Assembly: GCA_031772625.1 (NCBI GenBank)
Contig: CM062804.1
Coordinates: forward strand, 275,807,174 to 275,871,173
Reading direction: 5' to 3'
Length of the DNA stretch: 64,000 nucleotides
Origin: Pinus tabuliformis
Taxonomy: Eukaryota; Streptophyta; Pinopsida; Pinales; Pinaceae
The position numbers were made by a program, and so were the translations under genes. The notes under the pieces are model-generated. The model did no database searches. It saw only the letters and a list, made by a program, of their open reading frames with translations, and had not been told where the DNA came from. Shown one piece after another: positions 1-11,332 of this stretch (the stretch's first letter is position 1; every line of letters begins with the position of its first letter).

Positions 1-159
1 AAGAAAAGTTATCTTTAACAAAGTAAAGACTATTTACAGCGAAGGATCTCCAACTCTAAAATTGTCATCCAAAAACTCTTAAGGATTCAATGATTCTCCC
101 CATCCATTAACTTTACTTTTTTTAGAGTGTAATTCAAAAATATATTAACCTTAAAAGAT

Positions 160-364
160 AAGGGGTCTCATCACGAGCTTGCTTACCATGTTCATAGGGA
201 AATAATAGACTGACATTACCAACCCTGAATATCAAACAGGGTAATGGCTTATGATTATTTTGATCTTAAGACAAGAGGTCTCATCACGAGCCATCTTGTT
301 CAGTTCAATTACAACCAGTGAATGACATTGTCACTTTCTGGTCACCAAACCAGGACAATGGCTT
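160..364. repeat. Two-copy tandem duplication, ~113-bp period
   Basis: Two diverged copies start with GGTCTCATCACGAGC (about 164 and 277) and each ends with a GRYAATGGCTT word (about 240-251 and 352-364). The offset is about 113 bases. The central parts have drifted, so the duplication is old. Confidence 0.65.
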
Positions 365-1545
365 TTAGGTAATGCAAAAAATTGTCAAAAGAAAAGTAAA
401 TAAATAAATAAAGAAAAAAATGAAATACACATATACTTTTGAAATTATCTCTAAAGACTGCACTCTTAAATGGATGGGGTTCTAAACCATTGATGGTTAA
501 AAGGTAACCTTGTTGAGGATATGAATGCTTGTTGGCAGTAGTGGCTCTACCTATGAAAAATGAGTATATTAAAACGCTAAGTTGTAAAAGCCCCCACTTT
601 ATCTTTACAATGAATTAAGGACTAATATAGACAAAAGAATTTTCATCTATAAGAGGATTTAAAAGGAATTATGATTAAGTGAGTTTTTTTATAAATTCAG
701 AGTAATGTTACTTATCTAAATATTTCGAAAATACTATTCCTTTCCTGAATTATTTTTACTTAGTAAAGTTTTAGAAATTTCATTATTTTAAATCAGAGAT
801 AATTGATTCTTCCAGTGAATCGCCAATTGTTGTGCTATGCAACAACCCCCCATTTATTTATATATAAATCTCTTAGGAAATTATTATATAGATAAACGGG
901 GACCCTTGAAATTTTAAAAACATATGAAGATAAAATAGTTTAGGGTTTTAAAAGGGCAAATTTGATTTTTGAATAAAAAAATCCAAATTTCTTTAGGCCT
1001 AAACAAATTGAATGAGCCTGCCTTAAAGAAATCCTGACATATCACATTTCACAAGTCTTAATGAACAATTCCCTATTTTATCCTTTCGAAACTTACGATG
1101 CGATAAAGAATAGCCCTCGAGAACAAAACATGTTTAAAACTTAAAAGGCTTAGGTATTGTTAAAAAGCTACTCTATATCAGAACTTGCCCACATCGCAAA
1201 TTTATAACGAACATGATATATAAAAGCCTTGAGGACCATTCTGATTGTGATATACAATAAACCATCTGGACCTGATATAACAATTAACGCAATTTATAAA
1301 TATGTTGCGTCTGGATGAATCACAAATTAGCAAAAGGCTTGTTGCTCCCTTCACTTCCGATCTTCTGATTGTGATAAAGCTACTTGTTAAAAGGCATGAA
1401 TTTAATAAAATCATAAGAATGAATAACTCAAATGAAAAGTTGCACTTGTTAATCATCAGTCGGGCCCACTCTAATTCCATGTCATTCCTCATGATTTCGC
1501 AATCGTAAAATTCCTTTGGCTATATTCATTCCCCTCTGCTCCAAA

Positions 1546-1650
1546 ACCTTTGATTGCGATATTGCGATCATCGCATCACGCACTTCCCATACCCAAAGAA
1601 CCGATATAATGATATCGCTATCGCATATCGGGAGAACACACGGAAATAGG
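1546..1650. other. CG-rich ATCGC/CGATAT word cluster
   Basis: A short block in AT-rich DNA contains repeated GCGAT, ATCGC and ATATCG words. The same words are densely packed in the LTRs of the element at 2355-8691. No function can be assigned from sequence; a shared promoter-like block is one possibility. Confidence 0.4.
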
Positions 1651-2118
1651 TTCTAAATACCGTTTTGAAAGGTTTTTGCAGTACAATCTATTAATGGTAT
1701 AATAAATTATTACGCGAAGCCATGATTTCAGTTATTAAGGACTTCTAACAATATTTATGAATTAAATCCCCAAGGCTATTTGATGGCCTATATATAGATT
1801 TGTTTGCATTTAAACTATGCTTTCCATCATTTCAAGCCTTATATGTTCAAACACTTCTGCATTTCAGACCTATTCCTCTTCATTCCTCCGTGTTTGTAAT
1901 TTGCTGGTTAAACCCGAAAAGAAGCTATGTAACAGGATGACCAAGACAAAGAAAGGAAAGGAAGCCATGGATAATTCACAATCTGCACCTTTTTCTTCCA
2001 ATGTAACAAAAATTCCCCTCCTTTTCTCAGACACTACATGCACAATAGACATTGGATATCCTCGTGGGAATCCATGTACTAATTGCTTGAAAGTGAAGGA
2101 CCTAAGGTAGTTCAAACA

Positions 2119-2354
2119 ATGGCAACAACAGATGGAACTTCATCTTCTGAAGCCTCCAACTATGAAGCCGCTAGCTCCTTTCTTCATAGGATTGCTTCTC
2201 GACACAAATTTTTTCCTTATACTGATATGGTGAAATGGATAATTGAGAACATCAACATCGCCGATAGGACATTCTTCACTTCGAGAAAAACAATCATCGG
2301 GTCCTTTACAGCTGAAGATTTGAAGAAAATGTATCATATACCTAACCCTCATAA
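2119..2354 (+). pseudogene. N-terminal part of a split retroelement-type ORF
   Basis: The ORF begins at the ATG at 2119 (MATTDGTSSSEASNYE) and is open for about 77 codons until an LTR retrotransposon cuts it after the CATAA at 2350-2354. Reading on from 8697, using one copy of CATAA, keeps the frame exactly, so this and 8697-11332 are one gene. The N-terminus is Ser/Thr/Ala-rich, then likely helical. I cannot name the family. A short stretch here (KKMYHIPNP) resembles in pattern a stretch in the ORF inside the giant LTRs (QMLQIQPSP, near 41.25 kb). With the similar overall layout this suggests a related extra ORF of a Ty3/gypsy element, but only weakly. Confidence 0.6.
2350..2354. repeat. Target-site duplication CATAA, left copy
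   Basis: CATAA lies directly before the LTR start TGATCT and is repeated at 8692-8696 directly after the right LTR end GGATCA. Five bases is the usual duplication length for LTR retrotransposons. The interrupted reading frame is restored exactly when one copy is removed with the element. Confidence 0.9.
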
Positions 2355-4259
2355 TGATCTGAAAATGGGGCACTAAAGGCTTCTTGTCAGCTTACAAGAA
2401 CCTCTCCCACTTCCAAAGCTTAAATATTTCTCAGATCTTATGATTAACCAATTGCGGAATTAAAAAGTGCTTGAAAATAGGTGTATGTCTTGTGTTTGTT
2501 TTTAACTGCTTATGTGCTGTAGGTTCATTTGCTTATGCTGAAATAAAACTCACAATAGTAAACAATGCAGCAAATAAGGATCATACACACAATAGCAACA
2601 AGACGCAACAGATAAACAAACCACATGAGACAATAATATTAATATGGAGTTCACCCTGATATCTTGGGCTACATCTCCTTGAGCTCTAATCAACTAGATT
2701 AGGATCTTTGGGATTATGGCTGAAATATTTTACAAGATCCACGCTCAACTCCATTGGTTTACACTGAACTTAAGGGTTTAGAATGCCATCTTACCCCTGG
2801 TTGTCCTCACTTTGCAGACAGATCTAGGCTTCTCTGGACTTGACTCCTTCAGTCAATGCTCTGAGCTTCTTGAGCTTCTTGAGCTTCTGGCTTCTATGAC
2901 TCCCTCAGAATTCTGTATTGTCTTTGGAACTCCTTCTTCTGTCTTCAACACACTCTGGACACTAACAACAACTTGATCATTTGATCTCTTTGCTATTCTG
3001 TAGCTTCACTACGGCTCCATGGCTCTTAGAAGTCTGTTGTGAGGTCTTTGGCTCTGGCTCTAGCTCTTTGGCTCTGGCTCTGGCTCTCTCTGAGCTTCAC
3101 TCGGCCTCTGCCTGCCTTTGTAGTTCGCTCGACCTCCAAGCGACTCTCGGCAACCTTCCCGTGACCTCTTAAGCGTTTTTTGGTCAATGGTGCTCTCTGT
3201 GTATTTGTAACACATCAGTTACAGTTCTCCATCATGGAAAAACCACGCATTTCTATAAAAGAATCAATTTCCCATTGTAATGAATCGGCGGGCATAGGAA
3301 ACCCAACCATTCAACCTTCCTACTATAGAAATAGCCAAATAATGCAATACATAGGAAAACTGTCGAAAACACATGATTGGAGTGTTTAACTGGATCTCAA
3401 AATGCATTCAATCGCATCTATATCCTTCTCGAGTCTGTCCTGTCATCGCAAATTGAGATCACACAGGCGGGAGGTCTAAAAACCCAAATACAAAGGAATA
3501 CATAGAAAATTCGAAAATACAGATCTCAAAATTTATGCAATTGCATCTATAATCCTTATCGGGTCCGGGTCTGATCACATATCGCAATCGCGCAGGCGGG
3601 AGGTCCAAGTCCATGGAATTAACAAAACAACGATGCGATATGTGCCATTGATCCTCCACCATCCGATCAAACTCGCGATCCAACGGTCCAGATACGATTG
3701 CATCATCGCTCATCGCAATATCGCATGTCAACTGCCCCTTTGTATGGTTGTGATCCCGATCGCCGATATCGGTGTATCGCATATCGTTATCGACCCCATC
3801 GCATCGGCGTATCGCTATCGACATGGGTCTATGTCTCGGCTCCTCCGATCGCCCGATCACCGATCATCGCATATCGCAATCGGCTCGCCTAGGGTCCAGA
3901 TATCGCATGGCAGCCTACCTCCAATCCGATATATCGGAGATCGCTGATCGGGGGTCCGTTCGGCCTTTGGTCTAAGTCCGCCCTTTTAACCCTTTCCGAT
4001 GTGATTTTCTTTAGAAATCCTTTATTTATCCTAAGTCCCATTTAATAAGAAAATGCCTCCTTTTCAAAGGACAATGGGCAATTTCTTTTTACAATAAATT
4101 CTTCATCCGAAGTCCATTTTCGCCCATTCAAATTGCGTTAGATTCAGAATGAAGAGATATCTGCAATGAGACTATTTCTAGGAGCAACCTTTGACTTTAA
4201 TTTTCCTCTGCGAGGAATACTTTAGCCTTAGAAGTCTATTCTAGACCCATTTTGGATCA
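2355..4259 (-). repeat. 3' LTR of the G-patch element
   Basis: This is the downstream LTR in the minus orientation, 1,905 bp, nearly collinear with 6801-8691. On the plus strand it starts TGATCT and ends GGATCA. It contains a run of GGCTCT-type hexamers (about 3045-3095) and a long CG-dense block (about 3540-3965). ORFs of 100-166 codons on both strands of this block follow from its word repetition and are not treated as genes. Confidence 0.9.
3540..3965. repeat. CG-dense ATCGC/CGATAT block in the 3' LTR
   Basis: The block consists of overlapping words such as ATCGC, TATCG, GATCG and CGATAT, many of them self-complementary (for example GCCGATATCGG), in DNA otherwise poor in CG. A matching block lies in the other LTR at about 7975-8400. 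It could be part of the element's promoter or a protein-binding array, but no core promoter motif proves this. Confidence 0.6.
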
Positions 4260-4271
4260 CACCTTCCCACT
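4260..4271 (-). other. Polypurine tract of the G-patch element
   Basis: On the minus strand, AGTGGGAAGGTG directly precedes the 3' LTR. A purine-rich tract there is where second-strand synthesis is primed in LTR retrotransposons. It supports the orientation inferred from the primer binding site. Confidence 0.6.
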
Positions 4272-5080
4272 AAAAGAACTTATGGTCTCCAAAAGACTGA
4301 CATACTGATTTGAACAGTAAATGAGAGTAACAATACCCTCTTCTTTTAGCCTCCATACACTTGCCTTACAAAGTGCCTATGAACCAAAGCCTTTGACCAC
4401 TTTCCTTCCTGGATGTGCTGGTCTTCTTGGGAAGAACTGTTTTCCTCCTTGACTTCATGTAGAACTTCTGCTGAGAAGGTTACAGAAGGTAGTTTGAACT
4501 TCTCTTCCTTGATCATTGATCCAAGGTGGTTCAAAAAAATGTGAAGTTACATCTGCTTCACAAAAATTTACATTTGTACCTGTTTGACATGCTGTCAATA
4601 ACAACTGTTAACAACAACAGAAATACAGACAACAACTGGATGGCCTAAACTCCTGCTTCAACAAAAGAAACAGATTTTCACATCTTATGAATTACCTCCA
4701 TGTCTTACATTTGCATACAAATGATGGACTAGATACCAAGCCCACAAAACATGCCTTTAAAACAAATGACCCTTCAAGTCAAGCATGTAGAAAAGATCTC
4801 AAGGATTCTTTCCAAAAGATGAAACACTTCATCATTATCTCCATCTTGGAGACCAAATCAACTTTTCTCAAGTCAATATTAACATTACATGCATGCCAAA
4901 GTAATCAAACCTTCAAGTTAATCACACATACATGTTTAAATACAAGGAAATCATTAACATCCATGTGTTCATGCACATCATTCTCATGCATACATTTCAC
5001 CTTTCAACTTTCGCTTAAGCACATTGTAATTTCAAAGCTGAAATGAACATAATGTTGCAGCAATAAAGTTAGTCTCCTAC
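4272..5080 (-). other. Internal region downstream of the G-patch ORF
   Basis: About 0.8 kb lies between the end of the G-patch protein and the polypurine tract. Short ORFs exist (for example 4346-4534, minus strand) but show no recognisable motif. I see no remnant of pol in it. Confidence 0.5.
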
Positions 5081-6424
5081 TCAGCTCTTTCCATTCACCT
5101 TCTTGGTAAAATCCTGCAACTTGCATTCCATTAATAAAAAAATGCAAATAGATGCATCAATAGACATGCAATCTTCATTGGATAAGAACTCTAACCATTT
5201 CTTACCAATCCATTTCAAAGGTGCTACCTTTGTCTGCACATCAGCATCAACATGTGAATCATCCTGAAACACATCAATCATGGAATCTTCCTTTCCATTT
5301 CTGCCATTTTCTCTTTCCACCTTCTTCAAGTTTCGTGGAAGCATTGTTGGATTCGGAGTCCAACACTTTTCAGCAATGTGTCCTTGCTTATGGCAGTAGG
5401 TGCAACATGTGTGCATCCTCTTAACAACATGATTTTCCTTGTCCAATGGACCTTTGGATTTTTTCTTCCTTTCCTTAAAAAGTTTCTTGTATGTGGCCAT
5501 TTTCTTCCAACATCTAGAAACATTATGGTTATCCAAACCATAAAAGGAACATGCAATTATTTTCCCATACTTATATGGAAATTTATCATGCTGAACATAA
5601 TCAAAAGGAATATGGTTATAACCAGATTTATACCTTTCTCTTTCACCTTTATTGCCTTCATGAGGAGGTGAATTGAATGAAGAAGTAGCTCCCTTTGGAA
5701 CACCATCAACCTCTTCAATGGTTTCAGAGTTTCCACAACTCTCTAGTTCAAGTGTATGCTTATGAACACCTGCATCCTGCAAATGATGTTTCAAGCTATT
5801 TCATTCTCCACGAATACAATCTTCACACTCTTGAGGTAGAAGACTTGCAACGATACTCCTTCTTGGAACTGTTTCAATGGTCTTCATGGCAGCTTTGGAA
5901 CTTTCTCCATAAGACTGTCCATATCCAAGACCAAAATACTTAGGCCTTTCCCCAATCATTATTGGCTCAACAATACCCTGTGCATGTTTTCCCAAGCCTT
6001 TTCCTTCATAGCCCATCTTGGACATTAGCTTGCAACCTATGCCTCTGGTATGTTTTTCAAAAGAACCAACATAAACATTCTTAGAGGAATTCAAAGACAA
6101 ATAGGAATCATCTACCTCTTCTTCAAGCTGATACTTGACTGAGGCTTCTTTGGCAACAAAGAGCTGTGTCTCCAACTCATGCATCCTTTCCAGGTTCATA
6201 TTTGCAATATGAAGTTGCCTCTCCATTTCTTGCAATTTGTCAGAAAGCATATGCTTCTCTTCCTCCACGGAATTCAAATGATCTCTAAGTATGTTGCTCT
6301 TCCTTCCATCCTCACACATTTCTCTCACCATATCCATCATGGTGAACAAGTCTTGCTTCTTGTCTTCATCAAAGAATTTTGTGAAGAAAGAAGAATTTGA
6401 GGACTCACTTGTAGAAGTTGTCAT
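5081..6424 (-). pseudogene. Coiled-coil, G-patch and double zinc-knuckle protein, one in-frame stop
   Basis: The ORF starts at 6424 (MTTSTSES) and is open for 207 codons to a TGA at 5801-5803, then stays open in the same frame to 5081, giving about 447 codons. Residues ~45-100 are Glu/Lys/Leu-rich and probably coiled coil. Residues ~125-158 match a G-patch ([20 protein letters not shown], then G and EPI). After the stop come two CCHC-type knuckles: one degenerate with Tyr for the second Cys (CSFYGLDNHNVSRC, near 5510-5551) and one intact (CTYCHKQGHIAEKC, near 5363-5404). G-patches bind RNA or activate helicases, and CCHC knuckles bind nucleic acid, so a gag-like RNA-packaging role is plausible. 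A captured host RNA-binding gene is the alternative. It is the only protein of the element. Confidence 0.75.
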
Positions 6425-6786
6425 TATGCCAATGAACAAAAGAACTTCAAACAAGATTAATAAAGAGCTTATTCAGCAACCTTTTGCAACAAACCTCTTG
6501 CGCTTCAAGGATTGCCTTGAGGTCCTTTGGGATAAGAAGAATGCCTTCGCCCTTCTTCCTTTTTGTCCTCTCCTGGAGTGAGCTATCAATAGCTTTCCCT
6601 TCACCTCTGCAAACTCAAAAAATAGTCAGTCTACAAACAAGCATACAATCAACCTCTGACTGTTTAAACACCATTCAGACAAGCAATCTTTGCTCTGTCA
6701 TTCAAGAATTCTGATTTGATACCACTTTCTCTGGTATAACCAGTTCTGATATAACCTTCTTTGAAGGTGGGGTTAATCAATCTTAA

Positions 6787-6798
6787 GCTCCGATACCA
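6787..6798 (-). other. Primer binding site (tRNA-iMet type)
   Basis: On the minus strand the sequence is TGGTATCGGAGC, two bases after the LTR end. It differs by one base from TGGTATCAGAGC, the common plant primer site complementary to initiator tRNA-Met. It fixes the minus orientation of the element. Confidence 0.85.
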
Positions 6799-6800
6799 CC

Positions 6801-8691
6801 TGATCTAAAAATGGGGCACTAAAGGCTTCTTGTCAGATTATAAGAACCTCTCCCACTTCCAAAGCTTAAATATTTCCCAAATCTTATGATTAACCAATTG
6901 CGGAATTAAAAAGTGCTTGAAAATAGGTGTATGTCTTGTGTTTGTTTTTAACTGTTTATGTGCTGTAGGTTCATTTTCTTATGCTAAAATAAAACTCACA
7001 ATAGTAAACAATGCAGAAAATAAGCATCATACACATAATAGCAACAAGATGCAGTAGATAAACAAACCACAGGAGATAACAATATTAATATGGAGTTCAC
7101 CCTGATATCTTGGGCTACGTCTCCTTGAGCTCTAATCAAATCGATTAGGCTCTTTGGGATTATGGCTAAAATCTTTTACAAGCTCCACGCTCAACTCCAT
7201 TGGTTTACACTAAACCTATGGGTTTAGAATGCCATCTTACTCCTGGTTGTCCTCACTCTGCAGACAGATCTAGGCTTCTATGGACTTGACTCCTTCAGTT
7301 AGTGCTCTGAGCTTCTGGCTTCTCTGACTCCCTCAGAATTCTGTATTGTCTCTAGAACTCCTTCTTCTGTCTTCAGCACACTCTGGACACCAGCAACAAC
7401 TTGATCATTTGATCTCTTTGCTGTTCTGCAGCTTCACTACGGCTCCATGGCTCTTAGAAGTCTGCTGTGAGCTCTTTGGGTCTGGGTCTGGCTCTCGCTC
7501 TTAGCTCTAGCTCTGGCTCTTTGTCTCTAGATTTGGCTTTCTTTGAGTTTCTCTCGGCCTCTGCATGCCTCTGTAGTTCGCTCGACCTCCAAGCGACTCT
7601 CGACAACCTTCCCGCGACCTCTTAAGCGACCTTTGGTCAATGGTGTTCTCCGTGCATTTGTAACACATCGGTTATAGTCCACCATCATGGAAAAACCACG
7701 CATTTCCATAAAAGAATCAGTTTCCCATTGCAATGAATCAGTGAGCACAGGAAGCCTAACCGTTCGACCTTCCTCTTGCAGAAATAGCCAAATAATGCAA
7801 TACACAGGAAAACTGTTGAAAACACATGATTGGAGCATTTAATTGGATCTCACAGGCGATCGCAAATCGTCCTGTCATCGCAAATCGCGATCTCACAGGC
7901 GGGAGGTCTAAAAACCCAAATATAAAGGAACACATAGAAAATCTGAAAATACAGATCTCAAAATTTATGCAATCGCATCTATAATCCTTATCGGGTTCGG
8001 GTTTGATCGCATATCGCAATCGCACAGGCGGGAGGTCCAAGTCCATGGAATTAACAAAACAACGATGCGATATGCGCCATTGATCCTCCACTGTCCGATC
8101 AAACTCGCGATCCAACGGTCCAGATACGATCGCATCATCGCTCATCACAATGTTGCATGTCAACGGCCCCTTTGTATGGTTGCGATCCCGATCGCCGATA
8201 TCGGCGTATCGCATATCGCTGTCGGCCCCATCGCATCGGCGTATCGCTATTGGCATGGGTCTATGTCTCGGCTCCTCCGATCGCCCGATCGCCGATCATC
8301 GCATATTGCAATCGGCTCGCCCAGGGTCTCGATATCGCATGGCAGCCTACCTCCAATCCGATATATCGGAGATCGCTGATTAGGGGTTCGTCTGGCCTTT
8401 GGTCTAAGTCCGCCCTTTTAACCCTTTCCGATGCGATTTTATTTAGAAAGCCTTTATTTCTCCTAAGTCCCATTTAATAAGAAAATGCCTCCTTTTCAAA
8501 GGACAATGGACAATTTCTTTTTACAATAACTTCTTCATCCGAAGTCCATTTTCGCCCATTCAAATTGCATTAGATTCAGAATGAAGAGATCTCTGCAATG
8601 AGACTATTTCTAGGAGCATCCTTTGAATTTCATTTTCCTCTGTGAGGAATACTTTAGACTTAGAAGTCTATTCTAGACCCATTTTGGATCA
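6801..8691 (-). repeat. 5' LTR of the G-patch element
   Basis: This is the upstream LTR in the minus orientation, 1,891 bp, collinear with 2355-4259 apart from small indels. It holds the same GGCTCT-like hexamer run (about 7465-7530) and the CG-dense block (about 7975-8400). Transcription of the element should start here, but I could not identify a convincing TATA box. Confidence 0.9.
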
Positions 8692-8696
8692 CATAA
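8692..8696. repeat. Target-site duplication CATAA, right copy
   Basis: It is identical to 2350-2354 and directly follows the LTR end. Coding sequence of the interrupted ORF resumes at 8697. Confidence 0.9.
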
Positions 8697-11332
8697 GGTG
8701 TATGACAAATCTTTCCTCGAACATTTTGTAAGAAGGAATGAGGTAGAATCAAATCCAATTAAACGATGGAGATCCTACCCAAACAAACATAAGCATGAGA
8801 AATCGGGTATGTACTATATATCTTCTATCATCGTTCCCTATTCTTATATTGCAGCTATGATGTGTAGACTGTTTGGGCACCCTAATACAACTAAGTTCTC
8901 AGTCGAATGGGTTCCTCTTATTGAGGTAGCAATCGATTCTTATATAATGGATTGGGGCACTATCCTTTCAAATAACATTGCCTCCCAAATTCGAGAATTT
9001 AGGCAACATCGATATGTTACTACCAAAGTAGTTCCACCATTCTTTATGAGTGCATATATCATGGATGCAGTTTGTTTCACTTCAAATTTCCCAACCATGG
9101 GATGGAAATGGACCATTCAAGATCCCACTCCCATCCATATATATCATAAAATCTTGTGGGAATCTAATTTCCACACCCATTTCTATAAAATTTGCCAAGG
9201 AGTTATGTTGCCAATTCACCAAGCTGTTTTTGACAATAGAGCCCCAAGATTGTCCAATGAGGCCAAAATTGATTTCATACCAATATGCAGGTGGTTTAGA
9301 GAAGAGATTTTTACCTATGTTAGAGTTTATGGAAGTCTATAACCTCCTCATGTTCTCCCATTATATGTCCCTGATAAAATATTGGCTAGGGAGATTGCCT
9401 ATCAAACTGTAGGGGATGGACTGATAAAGACCCTAAAGGAATCCAAGAAATATCTTTGGACTTCATTCCCTATCCAATGTGGTGTATATGCTCTACATGA
9501 TTTCAAGCATGTTGCGCTTGAAATTGATAATATTACATGTTTGAATCTTGCTACCATTCCTGCCAGACAGTTTGATCCTAATAAAGTTGCACAAAATTTT
9601 ACTGCCCAAGTGAAAATTAGGCAATTCAGTCATGAAGATGATGACTATGATGACCTATTTGAATATGCCGAGGTATTTTCACAAGTGAAACATTTGGCTA
9701 CATTGAAACTGAATCCAGAAAGGGTAGCACAATTCCAAGAATACAGAGAAAGAAGACTACAAAATGTCCCTTTTTATATTTTGAGGTTTCCTCAACCGAT
9801 TGCCCAAGAAGAGTAGGATTCAGAGTAGGGTTCATAGCAAGACTGTGAAAAAGGTTCAGAACAACGTTCAGAGCTGAATTAAGAGCAAAATTTAGAGAAG
9901 AGTTCAAAAAAGAATTCTGAACAGAACTTAGAACAGGTTTCCAAGGATATTGAAGTGGAAGATAAATCCACAGAAGTGCATACTAATGAAACACCCTTCA
10001 AGAATCTGTAGGATGAATCCTGGAAACAGTTTCATCAGCAGCTTAAAGGACAACAAGGGGAAACAAATATTGAAATGGAGAAAACATTTAGCACACCCTA
10101 GAACACTGGAAAAAGCTCGTTTACTGATAGGGCTTCTGATAAATCTCTCACTACAGAGGAAATTGAGATCATCTCGACATTCCCTTCATCTAAAATTGTC
10201 CTTAAAGTGGAAGAAATGCCTCCTCTTGATGTCTTTTACAGTCCCAAACATCGAGCTATGGTGAAAAGACAAAGGAAAAGTAGAAGAACAAAACCATTAT
10301 TAGCAGTCATTCCTGGTGATATACCTATGCATATAGTATGGAAGGATATACCAGTTGATCCTTCAGAGAATTTGACAAAGTTGTCATAATTTTCAGGTGC
10401 TTATGCATCTACTACGAGTAAAAAAGGAGTAGAGGTTCGACAACTGGTCAGGGAAAGAGAGAATTCAATAGCTAGAGCAGTAGTTAGAAGAAGAAAGACA
10501 AAGTATTGACCATCAAGTAAAGAAACAATTGTCTCAACTCCAGCAGATATTTGATCAATTAAAGCTCCAATATCAGGCAGAGACCAGTACTAAGGATGCC
10601 CAAATACAACAACTCCAGTTTTCACTTGATCAATTGAAGGAAAATACTAAAGTGGAGGAATTTATAAAGGAAGCATTGGAGCTAAACAGTCCGTTATCAA
10701 GGCAACAAGCAATGTTCTGTCAAAATTTATCTATTATCAATCCATTGTGTGTTAAAAGTGATTCACTGATGAATCAATCATCTGATCTAAGGGTGACTTT
10801 CAATGACATTGACGATAAAATATCAGGATTTATAACATGGCAGGATACTCCAGAAGTTAGAGCGATAGATCTTACCATAATAGAGGAATCTCACAAAGAA
10901 ATCCTCTTAACTGATTGGGAAATTCAATTGAAACAAGCAGAAAGAGAAGTCTCCAAGGAAACTGATGCTACAAATAAAATCATTGAAACTATCAATGATA
11001 GCTTGCACAGTGCTAAGCTGATTCAAGAATGTCCACCTGGTAATCTTCCTGATATCAAAGTCCTCGAAAGGCAATGGAAAGAAACTTCAAAAGTAAAGGA
11101 AGAAGCGATTTAAAAGTTGACCAAACACGACTCGGAAGTGTATTGGAAAAATCTTGTGTAGCCACATAGTCAGTGGCTAATGCTTTGCTGCCTTGCTGAC
11201 TCATCCACCCATATGCTTCCTGCACTTTCAGATGCAGTGTACACGGGACAACTACAGATGAGGGCATGCCAGCCTCCTGAAGTTAAGCCAATGATGGCTA
11301 TTTATGAGCTCAAGCAGCGAATGGAACAATAG
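8697..11332 (+). pseudogene. C-terminal part of the split retroelement-type ORF
   Basis: This continues the ORF of 2119-2354. The first part is globular and rich in aromatic residues (open to about 9341, one TAA, then open to 9816). An acidic/Gln/Ser-rich linker follows (about 9800-10200) with TAG stops at several places. A basic patch (KRQRKSRRTK, near 10265) and a long coiled-coil region (about 10505-11110; LQQIFDQLKLQYQ) follow. A frameshift near 10490 and a TAA near 10389 break it; the last open stretch ends at 11332 (LKQRMEQ). I do not recognise a named domain. The layout of ~400 globular residues followed by linker and coiled coil resembles the ORF in the giant LTRs at 38107-41596, which suggests a fragment of a related giant-LTR element. 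That relation is inference. Confidence 0.6.

Larger units (their letters stand above)
1..2118. other. AT-rich flank without a recognised gene
   Basis: I see no supportable gene in this stretch; the short ORFs show no family motif. It contains a two-copy tandem duplication (160-364) and a small cluster of CG-containing words (1546-1650). It may be the upstream part of whatever element carried the ORF that begins at 2119, but no terminus (TG end, target duplication or primer site) is visible to prove that. Confidence 0.5.
2355..8691 (-). mobile_element. Non-autonomous LTR retrotransposon with a G-patch/CCHC protein
   Basis: A complete 6,337-bp element runs on the minus strand. Both LTRs carry the terminal inverted repeat TGATC...GATCA and are flanked by CATAA. 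In the minus orientation the primer binding site follows the 5' LTR (8691-6801) after two bases, and a purine-rich tract precedes the 3' LTR (4259-2355). The internal region (4260-6800, about 2.5 kb) encodes only one protein with coiled coil, G-patch and zinc knuckles. I find no protease, reverse transcriptase, RNase H or integrase motif. It therefore looks like a non-autonomous (LARD-like) element that would depend on another element's enzymes. The two LTRs differ at about 5% of positions over the first ~330 bases compared by eye. Confidence 0.9.

Noticed and set aside
3633..3947. 104-codon plus-strand ORF, repeated at 8065-8379 in the other LTR
   Set aside because: It lies in the CG-dense word block, runs against the element's direction and has overlapping ORFs in other frames. 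Its presence in both LTRs follows from LTR duplication and does not show selection.
7756..8256. 166-codon minus-strand ORF in the 5' LTR of the G-patch element
   Set aside because: Its counterpart in the other LTR is shorter and shifted, and the peptide is a by-product of ATCGC-type repeats with no recognised motif.
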